From Arsenophonus sp. aPb (GTDB lineage Bacteria; Pseudomonadota; Gammaproteobacteria; Enterobacterales; Enterobacteriaceae): a stretch of 64,000 nucleotides of DNA. The notes below the pieces were generated by a model. That model had not been told where the DNA came from and made no database searches. It saw nothing but the letters and a program-made list of their open reading frames with translations. Below, one piece after another: positions 25,758 to 34,420 of the stretch; within the stretch, counting starts at the first letter, position 1; every line of letters begins with the position of its first letter. Both the position numbers and the translations under genes were made by a program. The stretch covers positions 1,550,001 to 1,614,000 of the forward strand of contig NZ_CP123499.1 in NCBI RefSeq assembly GCF_029873475.1. The letters run 5' to 3'.

Positions 25758-26435
25758 ATGAAAAAATACCTTGTTCCAATATGGATCACAGGAGGAATAA
25801 TATTGTCACTATTATTGATAGGCTGCGCGATGGCGCAATCAGCAAAAATAAACCTAATTAAGCTTGCGGAAACTGGCGATTTAATGGCAATTGAACAGGC
25901 ATTTAAAAATGGCGCTAATCTAGAACAACGTGATTGGCGTTTACGGACACCATTAATGGCGGCTACTCATACTAATCAAATTCAAGTTGCGCGATTTTTG
26001 ATTGAACACGGGGCAGATGTTAATGCGAAAGATGCTAGTTTGGATTCACCTTATCTCTATGCAGGTGCTAAAGGATTAAAGGAAATTTTAACCATGACGT
26101 TGACTCACGGTGCTGATTTAAAAAGTACTAATCGTTATGGTGGAACAGCTTTGATACCGGCGGCAGAACGAGGCCATGTGCAAGTGGTACAAATGTTAAT
26201 TGCCGCTGGTGTAGATGTTAACCATGTCAATCGTCTGGGTTGGACGGCATTAATTGAAGCTATTATTCTTGGTGATGGCAGTAATAAGTATGCTCAGATC
26301 GTGCAACAATTAATTAATGGCGGCGCTGATGTTAACTTAACTGATAATTTAGGTAATACACCATTGAAGTTAGCTAAACAAAAAGGTTATCAACAACTTG
26401 TGCAGATCTTACAAAATGCAGGAGCCAAAGAATGA
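25758..26435 (+). CDS. Ankyrin-repeat lipoprotein
   Basis: The 225-residue protein begins with a lipoprotein signal: a hydrophobic stretch followed by the lipobox L-I-G-C, with cysteine at residue 23, so the mature protein should be anchored to a membrane facing the periplasm. The rest is five or six ankyrin repeats, such as TPLMAATHTNQIQVARFLIE with HGADVNAKD, GTALIPAAERGHVQVVQMLI and GNTPLKLAKQKGYQQLVQIL. The ATG at 25758 follows GGAGGA; a TTG at 25743 is in frame but poorer. Its stop overlaps the start of the deaminase gene by four bases (ATGA), implying coupled translation. The binding partner is unknown. Confidence 0.85.
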   Translation: MKKYLVPIWITGGIILSLLLIGCAMAQSAKINLIKLAETGDLMAIEQAFKNGANLEQRDWRLRTPLMAATHTNQIQVARFLIEHGADVNAKDASLDSPYLYAGAKGLKEILTMTLTHGADLKSTNRYGGTALIPAAERGHVQVVQMLIAAGVDVNHVNRLGWTALIEAIILGDGSNKYAQIVQQLINGGADVNLTDNLGNTPLKLAKQKGYQQLVQILQNAGAKE

Positions 26436-26899
26436 GTGACCAACAGTTTTTGGAAAAAGCAATTAATTTAGCAAAAGAAAATGTTAAAGTAGGCGGTAGA
26501 CCATTTGGTGCAGTGATTGTCACCAATAATACCATTATTGCTTCTGGTGTTAATCAAATAGCACAACAGGGTGATCCAACCGCTCATGCTGAATTACAGG
26601 CATTAAGAGCAGCGAGTAAAGCATTAGGTAAAGTTGATTTAGCAGATTGCACAATTTATGCTAGTGGACAACCTTGTCCAATGTGTCTAGCGGCGATAAG
26701 AATGGTAGGGATTAGCCGTGTTTTTTATGCTTATTCCAATCAAGATGCCGCACCTTTTGGCCTCTCTACTGAGAAATTAGCTCAACAATTAAGATTACTA
26801 CCGCAGCAACAGCAAGATTTTGTGTTTGTTCAGTTAAAAATAACGTCACAAGTTGAACTATATCAGTTATGGCAACAGCAGCAGGCAATTAAGCATTAA
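26432..26899 (+). CDS. Nucleoside/base deaminase (guanine deaminase-like)
   Basis: The 155-residue protein belongs to the zinc-dependent cytidine/deoxycytidylate deaminase fold. The catalytic signature is TAHAELQAL (His ligand and proton-shuttling Glu) with CTIYASGQPCPMCLAAI (two Cys ligands). The RPFGAVIV start and the small size resemble bacterial guanine deaminases and TadA relatives. TadA usually has a longer, different C-terminus, so a base or nucleoside substrate is more likely than tRNA. It is translationally coupled to the ankyrin lipoprotein gene, although the deaminase itself has no export signal. Confidence 0.85.
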   Translation: MSDQQFLEKAINLAKENVKVGGRPFGAVIVTNNTIIASGVNQIAQQGDPTAHAELQALRAASKALGKVDLADCTIYASGQPCPMCLAAIRMVGISRVFYAYSNQDAAPFGLSTEKLAQQLRLLPQQQQDFVFVQLKITSQVELYQLWQQQQAIKH

Positions 26900-26909
26900 A
26901 ATGTTAGCT

Positions 26910-26936
26910 AAAACTGTCCGGATAATTGCCGGACAG
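26910..26936 (-). terminator. Hairpin between deaminase and hipA genes
   Basis: CTGTCCGG-ATAATTG-CCGGACAG. On the minus strand it is followed by TTTTAGC, so it fits best as the terminator of hipBA, about 35 bases past the hipA stop; it may work both ways. Confidence 0.7.
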
Positions 26937-26970
26937 CTAAGTTACTGTTGATTAGCAAATAGACACTATA

Positions 26971-28287
26971 CTAGATATTTAAACATAAATTTGCGTTAAT
27001 TTCCTGCGCTAACAAATTAGGCACTTCAAATTCAACAGCTAGTTTTTGCCACTGTGAAACTTTCTCTATCGTTTCATCAATAATTCCGTTGATCATTTCT
27101 CGGGTAAATAGGGGACTTAGTTTTTCTAATGAGTAAAAATCTTGGCGAGAAAAGTTGTCACGTTTCCCATTTAAGCTCATCCAATGACTGTTTACCCATT
27201 TACTACCGGGCTTGTAGCTATAAGCTAAATCGTAGGCAGGGGCTAGCATCCACTTATCGCCTTTTAACATAAAAGAAAAATTTTTAGCGTGATCATCATG
27301 GTTACGAGCTACAATATTAAAGGTCATTCTTTTTAGTAGTTGTTCTGCCTCTTTTGCTGAAAGTTTTAATTGTCTAGCAACAGCGAATAATTCGGCGTAG
27401 GAGAAAGAGCCGGGTTTTTTGTAATCAACGTGAGCAAGGCCATTTAAGGTTTGTACATGGCGTTTTTTATTACCAAAACGATCAAAGCGCTGAGTAATAA
27501 AATGGCGTCTATTACCTTCAGCGAGCAGCCGGCAAGGCATCATTTCTATGCCACAGCGGGTTGCCAATAAATAATAAACATATTCCATTGCACCAAAACC
27601 GACTGGATCACCAAAGGTTTGTTGATTTTTATTATGTTCACTAACACCATCGAACTTTATTAAATAATGGGTAAAACCGTCCGGAACATTAGTTTGTCCC
27701 GAACGAACCTGGGTGAAATCGTGATTAAAAGCAAGAACGGCTTTTGGTCTCGCGCCACCAGCACTCATGCCAACTGAAAGCAGTGCCATCATTGCTTCGC
27801 GATCTTCCTGACCATTTTTATGCAGCTCAACGGTAAATTTTTGCCTTGAATCAAGAATTTCTTGAGTGATAGCAACCAGAGAACTGATCTCAACGTGTTG
27901 TGAGGCATTGAGACTTTTGATCCTAGTTGCTGGCACGTATTCTAACGCGCCCATCCCTCTTTTACCGGTATATTGTAGTCGCTGTAATGGCGTAATGGTG
28001 TCAGGCGATTTACCCATCGTCGCAACCCAAGCATTAAGTACCGCATTACCAAAGTCATCGGGTAACGAGTCAGCAATTAAACCAGGTAATCCTTTAAAGG
28101 TATTAAAATCCAATTCGGGAAAACTATAAATTCGCGTTGCTAATGGCATTTTCAGTGGCGATAACTCGATTCCCTGTTTGATAAAGCTGGCATTGTATTC
28201 AAAAAAACCTAAACCTTTGCTAGTATCAAAACTTACTGCACCCACTTCATGTTGCTTATAGGTGACATTGATAACTTCCATTACCAT
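26971..28287 (-). CDS. hipA: HipA-family serine/threonine kinase toxin
   Basis: The 438-residue protein has the HipA N-terminal subdomain (GLPGLIADSLPDDFGNAVLNAW) and the kinase domain with THYLIKFD, RFDRFGNKKRHVQTL, the catalytic NIVARNHDDHAKNFSF and the metal-binding LAPAYDLAYSY. In E. coli HipA phosphorylates glutamyl-tRNA synthetase and causes growth arrest. Length and catalytic residues look intact. It overlaps the upstream antitoxin gene by seven bases. Sequence is diverged enough from E. coli HipA that the target may differ. Confidence 0.85.
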   Translation of the reverse strand: MVMEVINVTYKQHEVGAVSFDTSKGLGFFEYNASFIKQGIELSPLKMPLATRIYSFPELDFNTFKGLPGLIADSLPDDFGNAVLNAWVATMGKSPDTITPLQRLQYTGKRGMGALEYVPATRIKSLNASQHVEISSLVAITQEILDSRQKFTVELHKNGQEDREAMMALLSVGMSAGGARPKAVLAFNHDFTQVRSGQTNVPDGFTHYLIKFDGVSEHNKNQQTFGDPVGFGAMEYVYYLLATRCGIEMMPCRLLAEGNRRHFITQRFDRFGNKKRHVQTLNGLAHVDYKKPGSFSYAELFAVARQLKLSAKEAEQLLKRMTFNIVARNHDDHAKNFSFMLKGDKWMLAPAYDLAYSYKPGSKWVNSHWMSLNGKRDNFSRQDFYSLEKLSPLFTREMINGIIDETIEKVSQWQKLAVEFEVPNLLAQEINANLCLNI

Positions 28288-28610
28288 TCTGCTAAATCCT
28301 CTGTATTATTTTTTCTCTGCCCAGATGCGCGTTGTCTTTTTTTACCCTGTAACTTAGCAAGTTGAATAGGTGAGATATCCTGTTTAGGCAACAATAGATC
28401 TAATTGTTCAAGCAAATTCAATGCTGCCATAATAGCGATTAAGTTCTCTAATTGGACGTTACCTTTTTCTGCATTTAGGACCGTTTTTCGACTGATACCG
28501 GACATTTCAGCTACTTCAGCTTGAGTTAAATCATGATTTAATCGAGCTTGTTTCAAACGTTCGCCTAATTCCGCTGCGATCGCTGAAGCTGATTTTTCAA
28601 ATATGCTCAT
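28281..28610 (-). CDS. hipB: HipB-like antitoxin, helix-turn-helix
   Basis: The 109-residue XRE-type DNA-binding protein has GERLKQARLNHDLTQAEVAE and SGISRKTVLNAEKGNVQLEN as its helix-turn-helix, then a basic C-terminal tail (GKKRQRASGQRKNN). It should bind HipA and repress the operon. The start at 28610 follows GAGGA; upstream ATGs at 28670 and 28631 lack such a site. The stop lies inside the first codons of hipA, the usual toxin-antitoxin overlap. Confidence 0.85.
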   Translation of the reverse strand: MSIFEKSASAIAAELGERLKQARLNHDLTQAEVAEMSGISRKTVLNAEKGNVQLENLIAIMAALNLLEQLDLLLPKQDISPIQLAKLQGKKRQRASGQRKNNTEDLAEW

Positions 28611-28896
28611 AGTATCCTCATTTAAGTACATTAAAGCAAAAAAGTGGTGTTTATGGGTATATTTTAGCACATTATAATGCTTGATTCATATTATTGGTTA
28701 GTGTCCCAAAATAGGGTCTTTATTGACTATAATAGGATTTAATGTATCTAAATACGGACATTGTGGGAATGGTAAAATGGCAGTTAAAAGACAATTATTG
28801 CTTAATCAGCAAAAAATTTGTGTCAATTTGATACTTTATTATTAAGCTTAATTTTCTAACAATAATCATTCATACATTTAATGTTAAGAGGTTTTT

Positions 28897-29703
28897 ATGT
28901 CAGTTCCTGCATTTGGATTAGGCACTTTTCGTCTTAAAAGTGATATTGTGATTTCATCGATAAAAAATGCACTTGAATTGGGTTATCGTGCTATTGATAC
29001 GGCGCAAATTTATGATAATGAAGCTGATGTTGGGCAAGCAATAAAAGAGAGCACTGTACCACGTGAAGATATCTATATTACGACAAAAATATGGACAGAA
29101 AATCTGAGTAAAGAAAAGTTAATCGCTAGCCTTAAACAAAGTTTAAGCAAACTAGGCACAGATTATGTTGACTTAACCTTAATTCATTGGCCGTCACCCA
29201 ATAACGCGGTTAGTGTTAAGGAAAGTATGGAGGCTTTATTAACAGCCAAAGAAATGGGACTAACACGTGAGATTGGTGTGTCGAACTTTACTATTGATTT
29301 GATGCAACAAGCGGTAGCTGCCGTTGGCATAGAACATATTGCGACCAATCAGATTGAACTGTCGCCATATTTGCAAAATCGCCGTGTTACCGCCTGGGCA
29401 AAAGAGCAGGGAATACATATTACTTCTTATATGACATTGGCTTATGGTAAAGCACTGCAAGATGAAGTTATCAAGCAGATAGCTAAAAAACATCAGGCTA
29501 CGCCGGCACAGGTAATATTGTCCTGGGCGATGGCGCTAGGTTATAGTGTGATCCCCTCTTCAACGAAGCGGGAAAATTTAGCCAGTAATTTAAAAGCCGT
29601 TGAATTGAAACTGGATAGCGAAGATATGGCCGCAATAGCAACGCTTGATCGTAATGAACGTTTGGTTAGCCCTGAAGGATTGGCTCCTCAATGGGATAAT
29701 TAA
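28897..29703 (+). CDS. dkgB: 2,5-diketo-D-gluconate reductase B-type aldo/keto reductase
   Basis: The 268-residue NADPH-dependent aldo/keto reductase is very close to E. coli DkgB (267 residues). The catalytic tetrad is visible: Asp and Tyr in AIDTAQIYDNEADVG, Lys in ITTKIW, His in LTLIHWPSP. The C-terminal VIPSSTKRENLASNLKAVEL binds NADPH. It reduces small aldehydes such as methylglyoxal and diketogluconate. It is convergent with the yafC-like regulator gene, as these two genes are neighbours in E. coli. Confidence 0.94.
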   Translation: MSVPAFGLGTFRLKSDIVISSIKNALELGYRAIDTAQIYDNEADVGQAIKESTVPREDIYITTKIWTENLSKEKLIASLKQSLSKLGTDYVDLTLIHWPSPNNAVSVKESMEALLTAKEMGLTREIGVSNFTIDLMQQAVAAVGIEHIATNQIELSPYLQNRRVTAWAKEQGIHITSYMTLAYGKALQDEVIKQIAKKHQATPAQVILSWAMALGYSVIPSSTKRENLASNLKAVELKLDSEDMAAIATLDRNERLVSPEGLAPQWDN

Positions 29704-29715
29704 ATTTTGTCGTTT

Positions 29716-30627
29716 TTAATTACGAGTTGGGCTCCTACGGGAGCTATTTAAAAATTCAATTAAATAATCAATAAAGATCCGTATTCTTACACTGACTGGT
29801 TGATCACTGTAATATACTGCATGAAAGGGCATTGTAAGCGGTAAACGTTGCTCAATAAACAACTCAACAAGTTGACCGCAGGCTATCTCTTTATCGATCA
29901 TAAAATCGGACAGGCAAGCAATACCATTACCCGTTAAACAGAGTTGCTTAAGGGTTTCGCCACTATTGGAAGAAAGGCCAACAGCGATTACATGTTGTTG
30001 GCCGGAGTGCTCGGATATTGGCCAACTATTAAGGGAACTAGGTTCAGTAAAACCTAAACAAAGGTGATTTTGTAACTCATTAATTGTCTGGGGGACACCA
30101 AATTGTTGTAGATATTCTGGTGAGGCAACTATTTTTCGTCTGCTGGAAAAAAGTAATCTAGCTCGTAAACTAGAGTCAGCTAGCTTACCTGCACGAATAG
30201 CAATATCGACTTTGCGTTCTATAAGGTTGATATAACTTTCGGAAGAGATCAGCGATATTGTTATTTCAGGATAACGCATACGGAACGTTTTGATCATTGG
30301 CATCAGTAAGTGCAATACCACTGGTGTTGCTGCATCGATACGTAATAAACCACTTGGCCTATCTTTAGATTCCATCAACTCATTTTCAGCCGCCGTCATT
30401 TCTTGCAATGCATGTTGAATACGGTTGAAATAGTGTTTACCTTCATCAGTTAAACTGAGTTGCCGAGTAGTACGATTAAGTAAACTGACACCAAGTTTTT
30501 TTTCCAGTTTTTTTACTGCTCGACTAACAGAAGAATTGGCTAATTGCAGTTGTTCCGCTGCTTGGCTAAAGCTGCCATTTTCTACTACTGATACAAAAAT
30601 CATCAACTCTTCAGAATTTGCTTTCAT
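29716..30627 (-). CDS. yafC: LysR-family regulator YafC
   Basis: The 303-residue LysR-type protein matches E. coli YafC over its length. The N-terminal helix-turn-helix is GSFSQAAEQLQLANSSVSRAVKKLE, and the effector domain includes VDIAIRAGKLADSSLRARLL and LSSNSGETLKQLCLTGNGIACLSD. It is convergent with dkgB (12 bases between stops) and divergent from mdaB, 226 bases away. The position upstream of mdaB suggests it may control that gene; the ligand is unknown. Confidence 0.9.
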   Translation of the reverse strand: MKANSEELMIFVSVVENGSFSQAAEQLQLANSSVSRAVKKLEKKLGVSLLNRTTRQLSLTDEGKHYFNRIQHALQEMTAAENELMESKDRPSGLLRIDAATPVVLHLLMPMIKTFRMRYPEITISLISSESYINLIERKVDIAIRAGKLADSSLRARLLFSSRRKIVASPEYLQQFGVPQTINELQNHLCLGFTEPSSLNSWPISEHSGQQHVIAVGLSSNSGETLKQLCLTGNGIACLSDFMIDKEIACGQLVELFIEQRLPLTMPFHAVYYSDQPVSVRIRIFIDYLIEFLNSSRRSPTRN

Positions 30628-30853
30628 TAATATTATTCCTACAGCCAGTTACTAATGGTTAGGCAAGCTAAACAAAATAGATAACTTTAAAATTAATTTT
30701 TTGACCACCAATAAAAATAATACCATTTGTTTAGTAGTGATTTTAGTCATTGATCAGATTATTGTTATATAAGCAAATAATTTTATACATTCTCGTCATT
30801 TAAGCGTGGTTTTTTACCGCCTATTATAATTATAACGAAGTTAATTAGAGGTT

Positions 30854-31447
30854 ATGATGAGTAGTATCTTAATTATTAATGGCGGCAAAAAATTTGGCCA
30901 TTCTGGGGGGCAATTAAATGATACGCTAACTAGAGTAGCAGAAAATTATTTAGCTGAAATCGGTCATGCTGTTGAAGTAGTACACGCTGACAGCCAATAT
31001 GATATTAATGCGGAAGTACAAAAAATCTTACAGGCTGATGTGATTATTTGGCAGATGCCGGGATGGTGGATGGGAGCGCCATGGACGGTAAAAAAATATA
31101 TAGATGAAGTTTTTACCCAAGGGCACGGCTTATTGTATGCCAGTGATGGACGTACCCGCTCAGATGCGAGTAAGAAATATGGCTCAGGTGGGTTAATTCA
31201 GGGCAAGAAATATATGTTGTCATTAACCTGGAATGCACCTTTAGAAGCTTTTAATGATGAAACGCAATTTTTTAATGCAGCCGGTGTAGATGGGGTTTAT
31301 TTACCTTTTCATAAGGCTAATCAATTTCTGGGTATGGAACCTTTATCAACATTTATTGTTAACGATGTGATTAAATCACCCGATGTTCCAGGTTATATCG
31401 AAGAGTATCGTTTACATTTAAGCAATGTGTTTGGTTCCCAGGAATAA
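30854..31447 (+). CDS. mdaB: NADPH quinone reductase MdaB
   Basis: The 197-residue flavodoxin-fold enzyme is nearly identical in pattern to E. coli MdaB: ILIINGGKKFGHSGGQLNDT at the start, the conserved QMPGWWMGAPWTVKKYID, then KKYGSGGLIQGKKYMLSLTW and DGVYLPFHKANQFLGMEPL. It carries FAD and performs two-electron reduction of quinones, avoiding semiquinone radicals. Only three bases separate its stop codon from the end of a leftward gene fragment. Confidence 0.95.
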   Translation: MMSSILIINGGKKFGHSGGQLNDTLTRVAENYLAEIGHAVEVVHADSQYDINAEVQKILQADVIIWQMPGWWMGAPWTVKKYIDEVFTQGHGLLYASDGRTRSDASKKYGSGGLIQGKKYMLSLTWNAPLEAFNDETQFFNAAGVDGVYLPFHKANQFLGMEPLSTFIVNDVIKSPDVPGYIEEYRLHLSNVFGSQE

Positions 31448-31657
31448 TTAAGCGTATTCCCTAATACAGTCGCTGAATTTTTTGAGAATCTTATTCCAAG
31501 CATCATTGAGGGTGAAGAACCGTTTTGTGGGCGAGGGCGGTACATAGAAGCTAAGTGGGGCTGGTTTAACAGCCCCCAACTCACACCACAAAGCGTTTTC
31601 TGTGAAGTTATTTTGACCTGAACGTTTAGCAATGCAATAAGCAGCATTATTGTTTGC
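31448..31657 (-). pseudogene. Frame-shifted C-terminal tail of the 31.6-33.7 kb gene
   Basis: Just at the end of the long leftward gene, the other reading frame opens at 31657 and runs 69 codons to 31448. It reads ANNNAAYCIAKRSGQNNFTE, then CELGAVKPAPLSFYVPPSPT and KRFFTLNDAWNKILKKFSDC, finishing IREYA. It has no start codon or ribosome site of its own and looks like genuine protein sequence. A one-base insertion at the GG of TTAGGCAAA (31657-31658) would account for it. Without it the upstream protein would be about 70 residues longer. Confidence 0.55.
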
Positions 31658-33704
31658 CTAACCTTTCACAATGCAATATCGTCTTTTCAAAAGCGAGCGC
31701 AATTGCATCCTTCATGGCCTTTTCACAACCGGTTTCGTTATACATATTGGCGAACAACTGATAATCAGAAACAAAATCTAATGGGGCAAGTTTTGTCGCC
31801 TTCCTATTTAGTTGTGCGCTGAAGTCAAATCCTGCTTTTGGTCCATATTGGTTTGCCGTCCATAAAACCTCGTGCGGTGAGTGTCCGCCATCGTAAGTCA
31901 TAAACATCATGATGCCAAGCAGAGCAAAATTAGGGTTGATGTTCAGGCCTTGCTCACGTAGGTGAGACACAATACCAAGCATGATGTTCGTTGAGCCAGA
32001 TATCCCCGCACTATAAGGGATCCCATTTTGCAGTGCGGTATGCATTGGAGTTATTTTCTTATTTAGTCGAGGTTTGTAATGCAATGCAGGTCTGTCGGTT
32101 ATTGTCATCCAACTTTCTGACACTGCTGCTAATTGATGCCCCAGCGTTATACCTGCAGCAGGGGAAACAGGATTGTTTGGCGTTGCGCCAGTGCGACCCC
32201 GGTGTGGAGTAAGCATAGATTTGTAATTTGAGTTGATCTTTTGGTACCAAACGGCATTTCTCAAGTTGTCAATTTGAGAAAAGCCATTAAATAACTTCAC
32301 GGCTAAATAGGGTATGGCAATACTTTCAAATCCATTGGTTATTTCATTACGTAATAATTTTAGCAGTAAATTTTTTGATTCTGGCCACGCAGATTCAGAA
32401 AATTGGCTAACACCGTCCACTTGATTAAACCAAAATCGTATATCACCCTCAATACGTTTTTGCAAATACTCGACCAACGTTCTTTGTGTTGAGTCGGTTT
32501 GGCTTTCTAGTAAATCAGCTATTCCATTTCCGATAGTATGCATCACGTTCAATACCTCTTTAGGAGGGTTGTTGACAAACTCAGCGATCCAGACTGATTC
32601 AAAATATCTGCCATAAATATTATCGTGTAGCTGTGTCAAATGAAGATCGCTTTCATTCCGAGGTAAAAGAGATACTAAATCTGTTGCAGTAGAATTTTCG
32701 CAATAGGCCAGATTTGCTAAATCGTTTAATCCATTGCTACGCAGAGCATTACTATCATCAGTGAGCGATTTTACAGTTTTTTCCAAGTTCATATCATGAG
32801 CCAACCAGCGATTTTTTTGTGCCTGTAACAAATCTGTTATCAGTTTTTTTTGCCGCTCAGTATTCTCGACTTTAGTTAAGGCTCGAGCTAATGTCGTTAT
32901 CCAACGCATTGTAATCTCCGATGGTGTACTACATACCGGTTTATCAAAAGTGTGTGTCTGACTGACAGGGATGTGTGGTGATGTTATTATGGAAAAGTCA
33001 GCCATACTAAGATTTTTTTTAATCTCTTTTCCTAACATATTCCCAATGAATTCCGCCGCTTGATTTGCCCGAAATTGCAGTCCGCTAGACTTATTCACAT
33101 CTTCCATTTTAGCTACGTAAAAATAGTTTCCATCTGGTGATTTTCTTAACAATAAACAATCATCAGCAGATATTTTGTTATTTAGTTCTACTAATTTTGA
33201 TATAAATTTTACTAATTCGGATATAGTTAGTGGTTCTTTTGAATTTTTAATTTCCACTTCTTTAGGTAGTTCTATCCTATAAATTCCTGGATTGGACTCA
33301 ATGTCATCAACTATTTTGTGATAAAGTTTTGCAAAATCCATTTCATTCAATATTTGCGTCTGTCCGTCCTGAGAGCGTAACAGGACATTGCATCCATCTT
33401 GTTGAATTGTTATTTCTTGTCCATTATCTAAAGTGACGGTTATATGGTCTTTAATATTCTCCATCGCTACTGATAATTCATCCGCGATAGCTTTGGCGTT
33501 ATAGCAAAATTCATGAATTTTAGGATTTACATTTGCGTACCGTTCGACAAGATAGATAACCCCATATCCCAAACCTAGTGTGAGGATACCGACAGCACAC
33601 TTGGCAAATTTTGACATCATGGAAGTATCATAGTTTCCAGCGGCATAAGCCAGGTTATCTGTTGCTTGAAAAGCTCTGGCGTAAGTATTAAGTGATGTAG
33701 TCAT
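31647..33704 (-). CDS. Large effector-like protein of unknown function
   Basis: I do not recognise this 685-residue protein. After MTTSLNTYARAFQATDNLAY it has one hydrophobic segment (KCAVGILTLGLGYGVIYLVE) near residues 35-55. A mixed alpha/beta region follows, then a helical middle, then a strongly motif-like C-terminal part: TPMHTALQNGIPYSAGISGS, MLGIVSHLREQG and FMTYDGGHSPHEVLWTAN. The buried GGHS with adjacent H and E could be an active site. The start at 33704 was preferred to a TTG at 33749; neither has a clear ribosome site. The reading frame probably lost its last 70 residues by a frameshift. Its size, AT-rich composition and position in a region of mobile remnants suggest an acquired, host-directed protein. 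Confidence 0.55.
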   Translation of the reverse strand: MTTSLNTYARAFQATDNLAYAAGNYDTSMMSKFAKCAVGILTLGLGYGVIYLVERYANVNPKIHEFCYNAKAIADELSVAMENIKDHITVTLDNGQEITIQQDGCNVLLRSQDGQTQILNEMDFAKLYHKIVDDIESNPGIYRIELPKEVEIKNSKEPLTISELVKFISKLVELNNKISADDCLLLRKSPDGNYFYVAKMEDVNKSSGLQFRANQAAEFIGNMLGKEIKKNLSMADFSIITSPHIPVSQTHTFDKPVCSTPSEITMRWITTLARALTKVENTERQKKLITDLLQAQKNRWLAHDMNLEKTVKSLTDDSNALRSNGLNDLANLAYCENSTATDLVSLLPRNESDLHLTQLHDNIYGRYFESVWIAEFVNNPPKEVLNVMHTIGNGIADLLESQTDSTQRTLVEYLQKRIEGDIRFWFNQVDGVSQFSESAWPESKNLLLKLLRNEITNGFESIAIPYLAVKLFNGFSQIDNLRNAVWYQKINSNYKSMLTPHRGRTGATPNNPVSPAAGITLGHQLAAVSESWMTITDRPALHYKPRLNKKITPMHTALQNGIPYSAGISGSTNIMLGIVSHLREQGLNINPNFALLGIMMFMTYDGGHSPHEVLWTANQYGPKAGFDFSAQLNRKATKLAPLDFVSDYQLFANMYNETGCEKAMKDAIALAFEKTILHCERLGKQ

Positions 33705-33766
33705 TTTTAGTAAAGTCTTTAAATTGATTGAATCAAATATATAATGCAACTTGTTGAGGTTTTCTC

Positions 33767-34000
33767 ATGGTCAGCATTAACGTTCATTGTCCCCGGTCAA
33801 TTTGCTCTGGTTTTATCGCCATAGTCAGCACACTAAAGGGCGGCAGCAACTTTGGTATGTTTATAACCCTAAAACAACCAGTATACTGATCTATACCTTC
33901 AGTTCTCGAATAGCTAAAACTTGCCGCGAGTTATTACAATTTAGGAATGACAACTAACGACGACTGGGGCTGTTATAGCAGGGGAGTGGTTATACTATGA
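33767..34000 (+). pseudogene. IS1-family transposase remnant (InsA start joined to InsB part)
   Basis: MVSINVHCPR at 33767 matches the start of IS1 InsA. After a short gap, GRQQLWYVYNPKTTSILIYT and FSSRIAKTCRELL match InsB, and in the next frame TNDDWGCYSR matches its TDDW-G-Y motif before a stop at 33998. Internal deletions and frameshifts make it non-functional. No complete terminal repeats were found. Confidence 0.65.
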
Positions 34001-34420
34001 CAATAAGATGTCAGTCTGGGGTATCAGGTGATACCCCTAATCGAGCTTGTAAGCGCTTATGTCAAAAAGAGCTAACAAAGAGCTAACTAAAAAATTTAAC
34101 GTCTAGGAATTCAAACTTTTTGCAACAACATGAAGAGGGGGATTATAGCCACTTAATCAATGGATTGTTTTGCGTTCAGGATATTAATGGAGCGGTTTTT
34201 TATTATTTTAATTGTTTTTTAGTGCCTATTTTTAATTAACTAATCAATTTTTATTGGGTATTAACATTCCCTCAAATCTTTTAACTCAGCATAATAGTCG
34301 TTAGTTTTACTGAAGAAATCCGGTTATGCTGTTAAAAAGTCGATCGGTTTTTATGGACGTAGCAAAGATGTCCTGCCCAAATAATCAAAGGAATGTTTTA
34401 ATAAAAAACGGAGGTGATTG
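34001..34420. other. Spacer between IS1 remnant and arylsulfotransferase gene
   Basis: About 420 bases with no ORF. The first part may be further decayed IS1 sequence, the rest the promoter and leader of the gene at 34421, whose ribosome site ACGGAGG lies at the right end. Confidence 0.4.

Noticed and set aside
28671..28896. Possible IS end (GTGTCCCAAAATAGGG) and a 22-codon ORF before dkgB
   Set aside because: No matching second end or transposase was found and the ORF is too short to support.
31557..31576. GGGGCTG/CAGCCCC hairpin after mdaB, considered as its terminator
   Set aside because: There is no T tract, and the sequence lies in the frame-shifted tail of the neighbouring gene.
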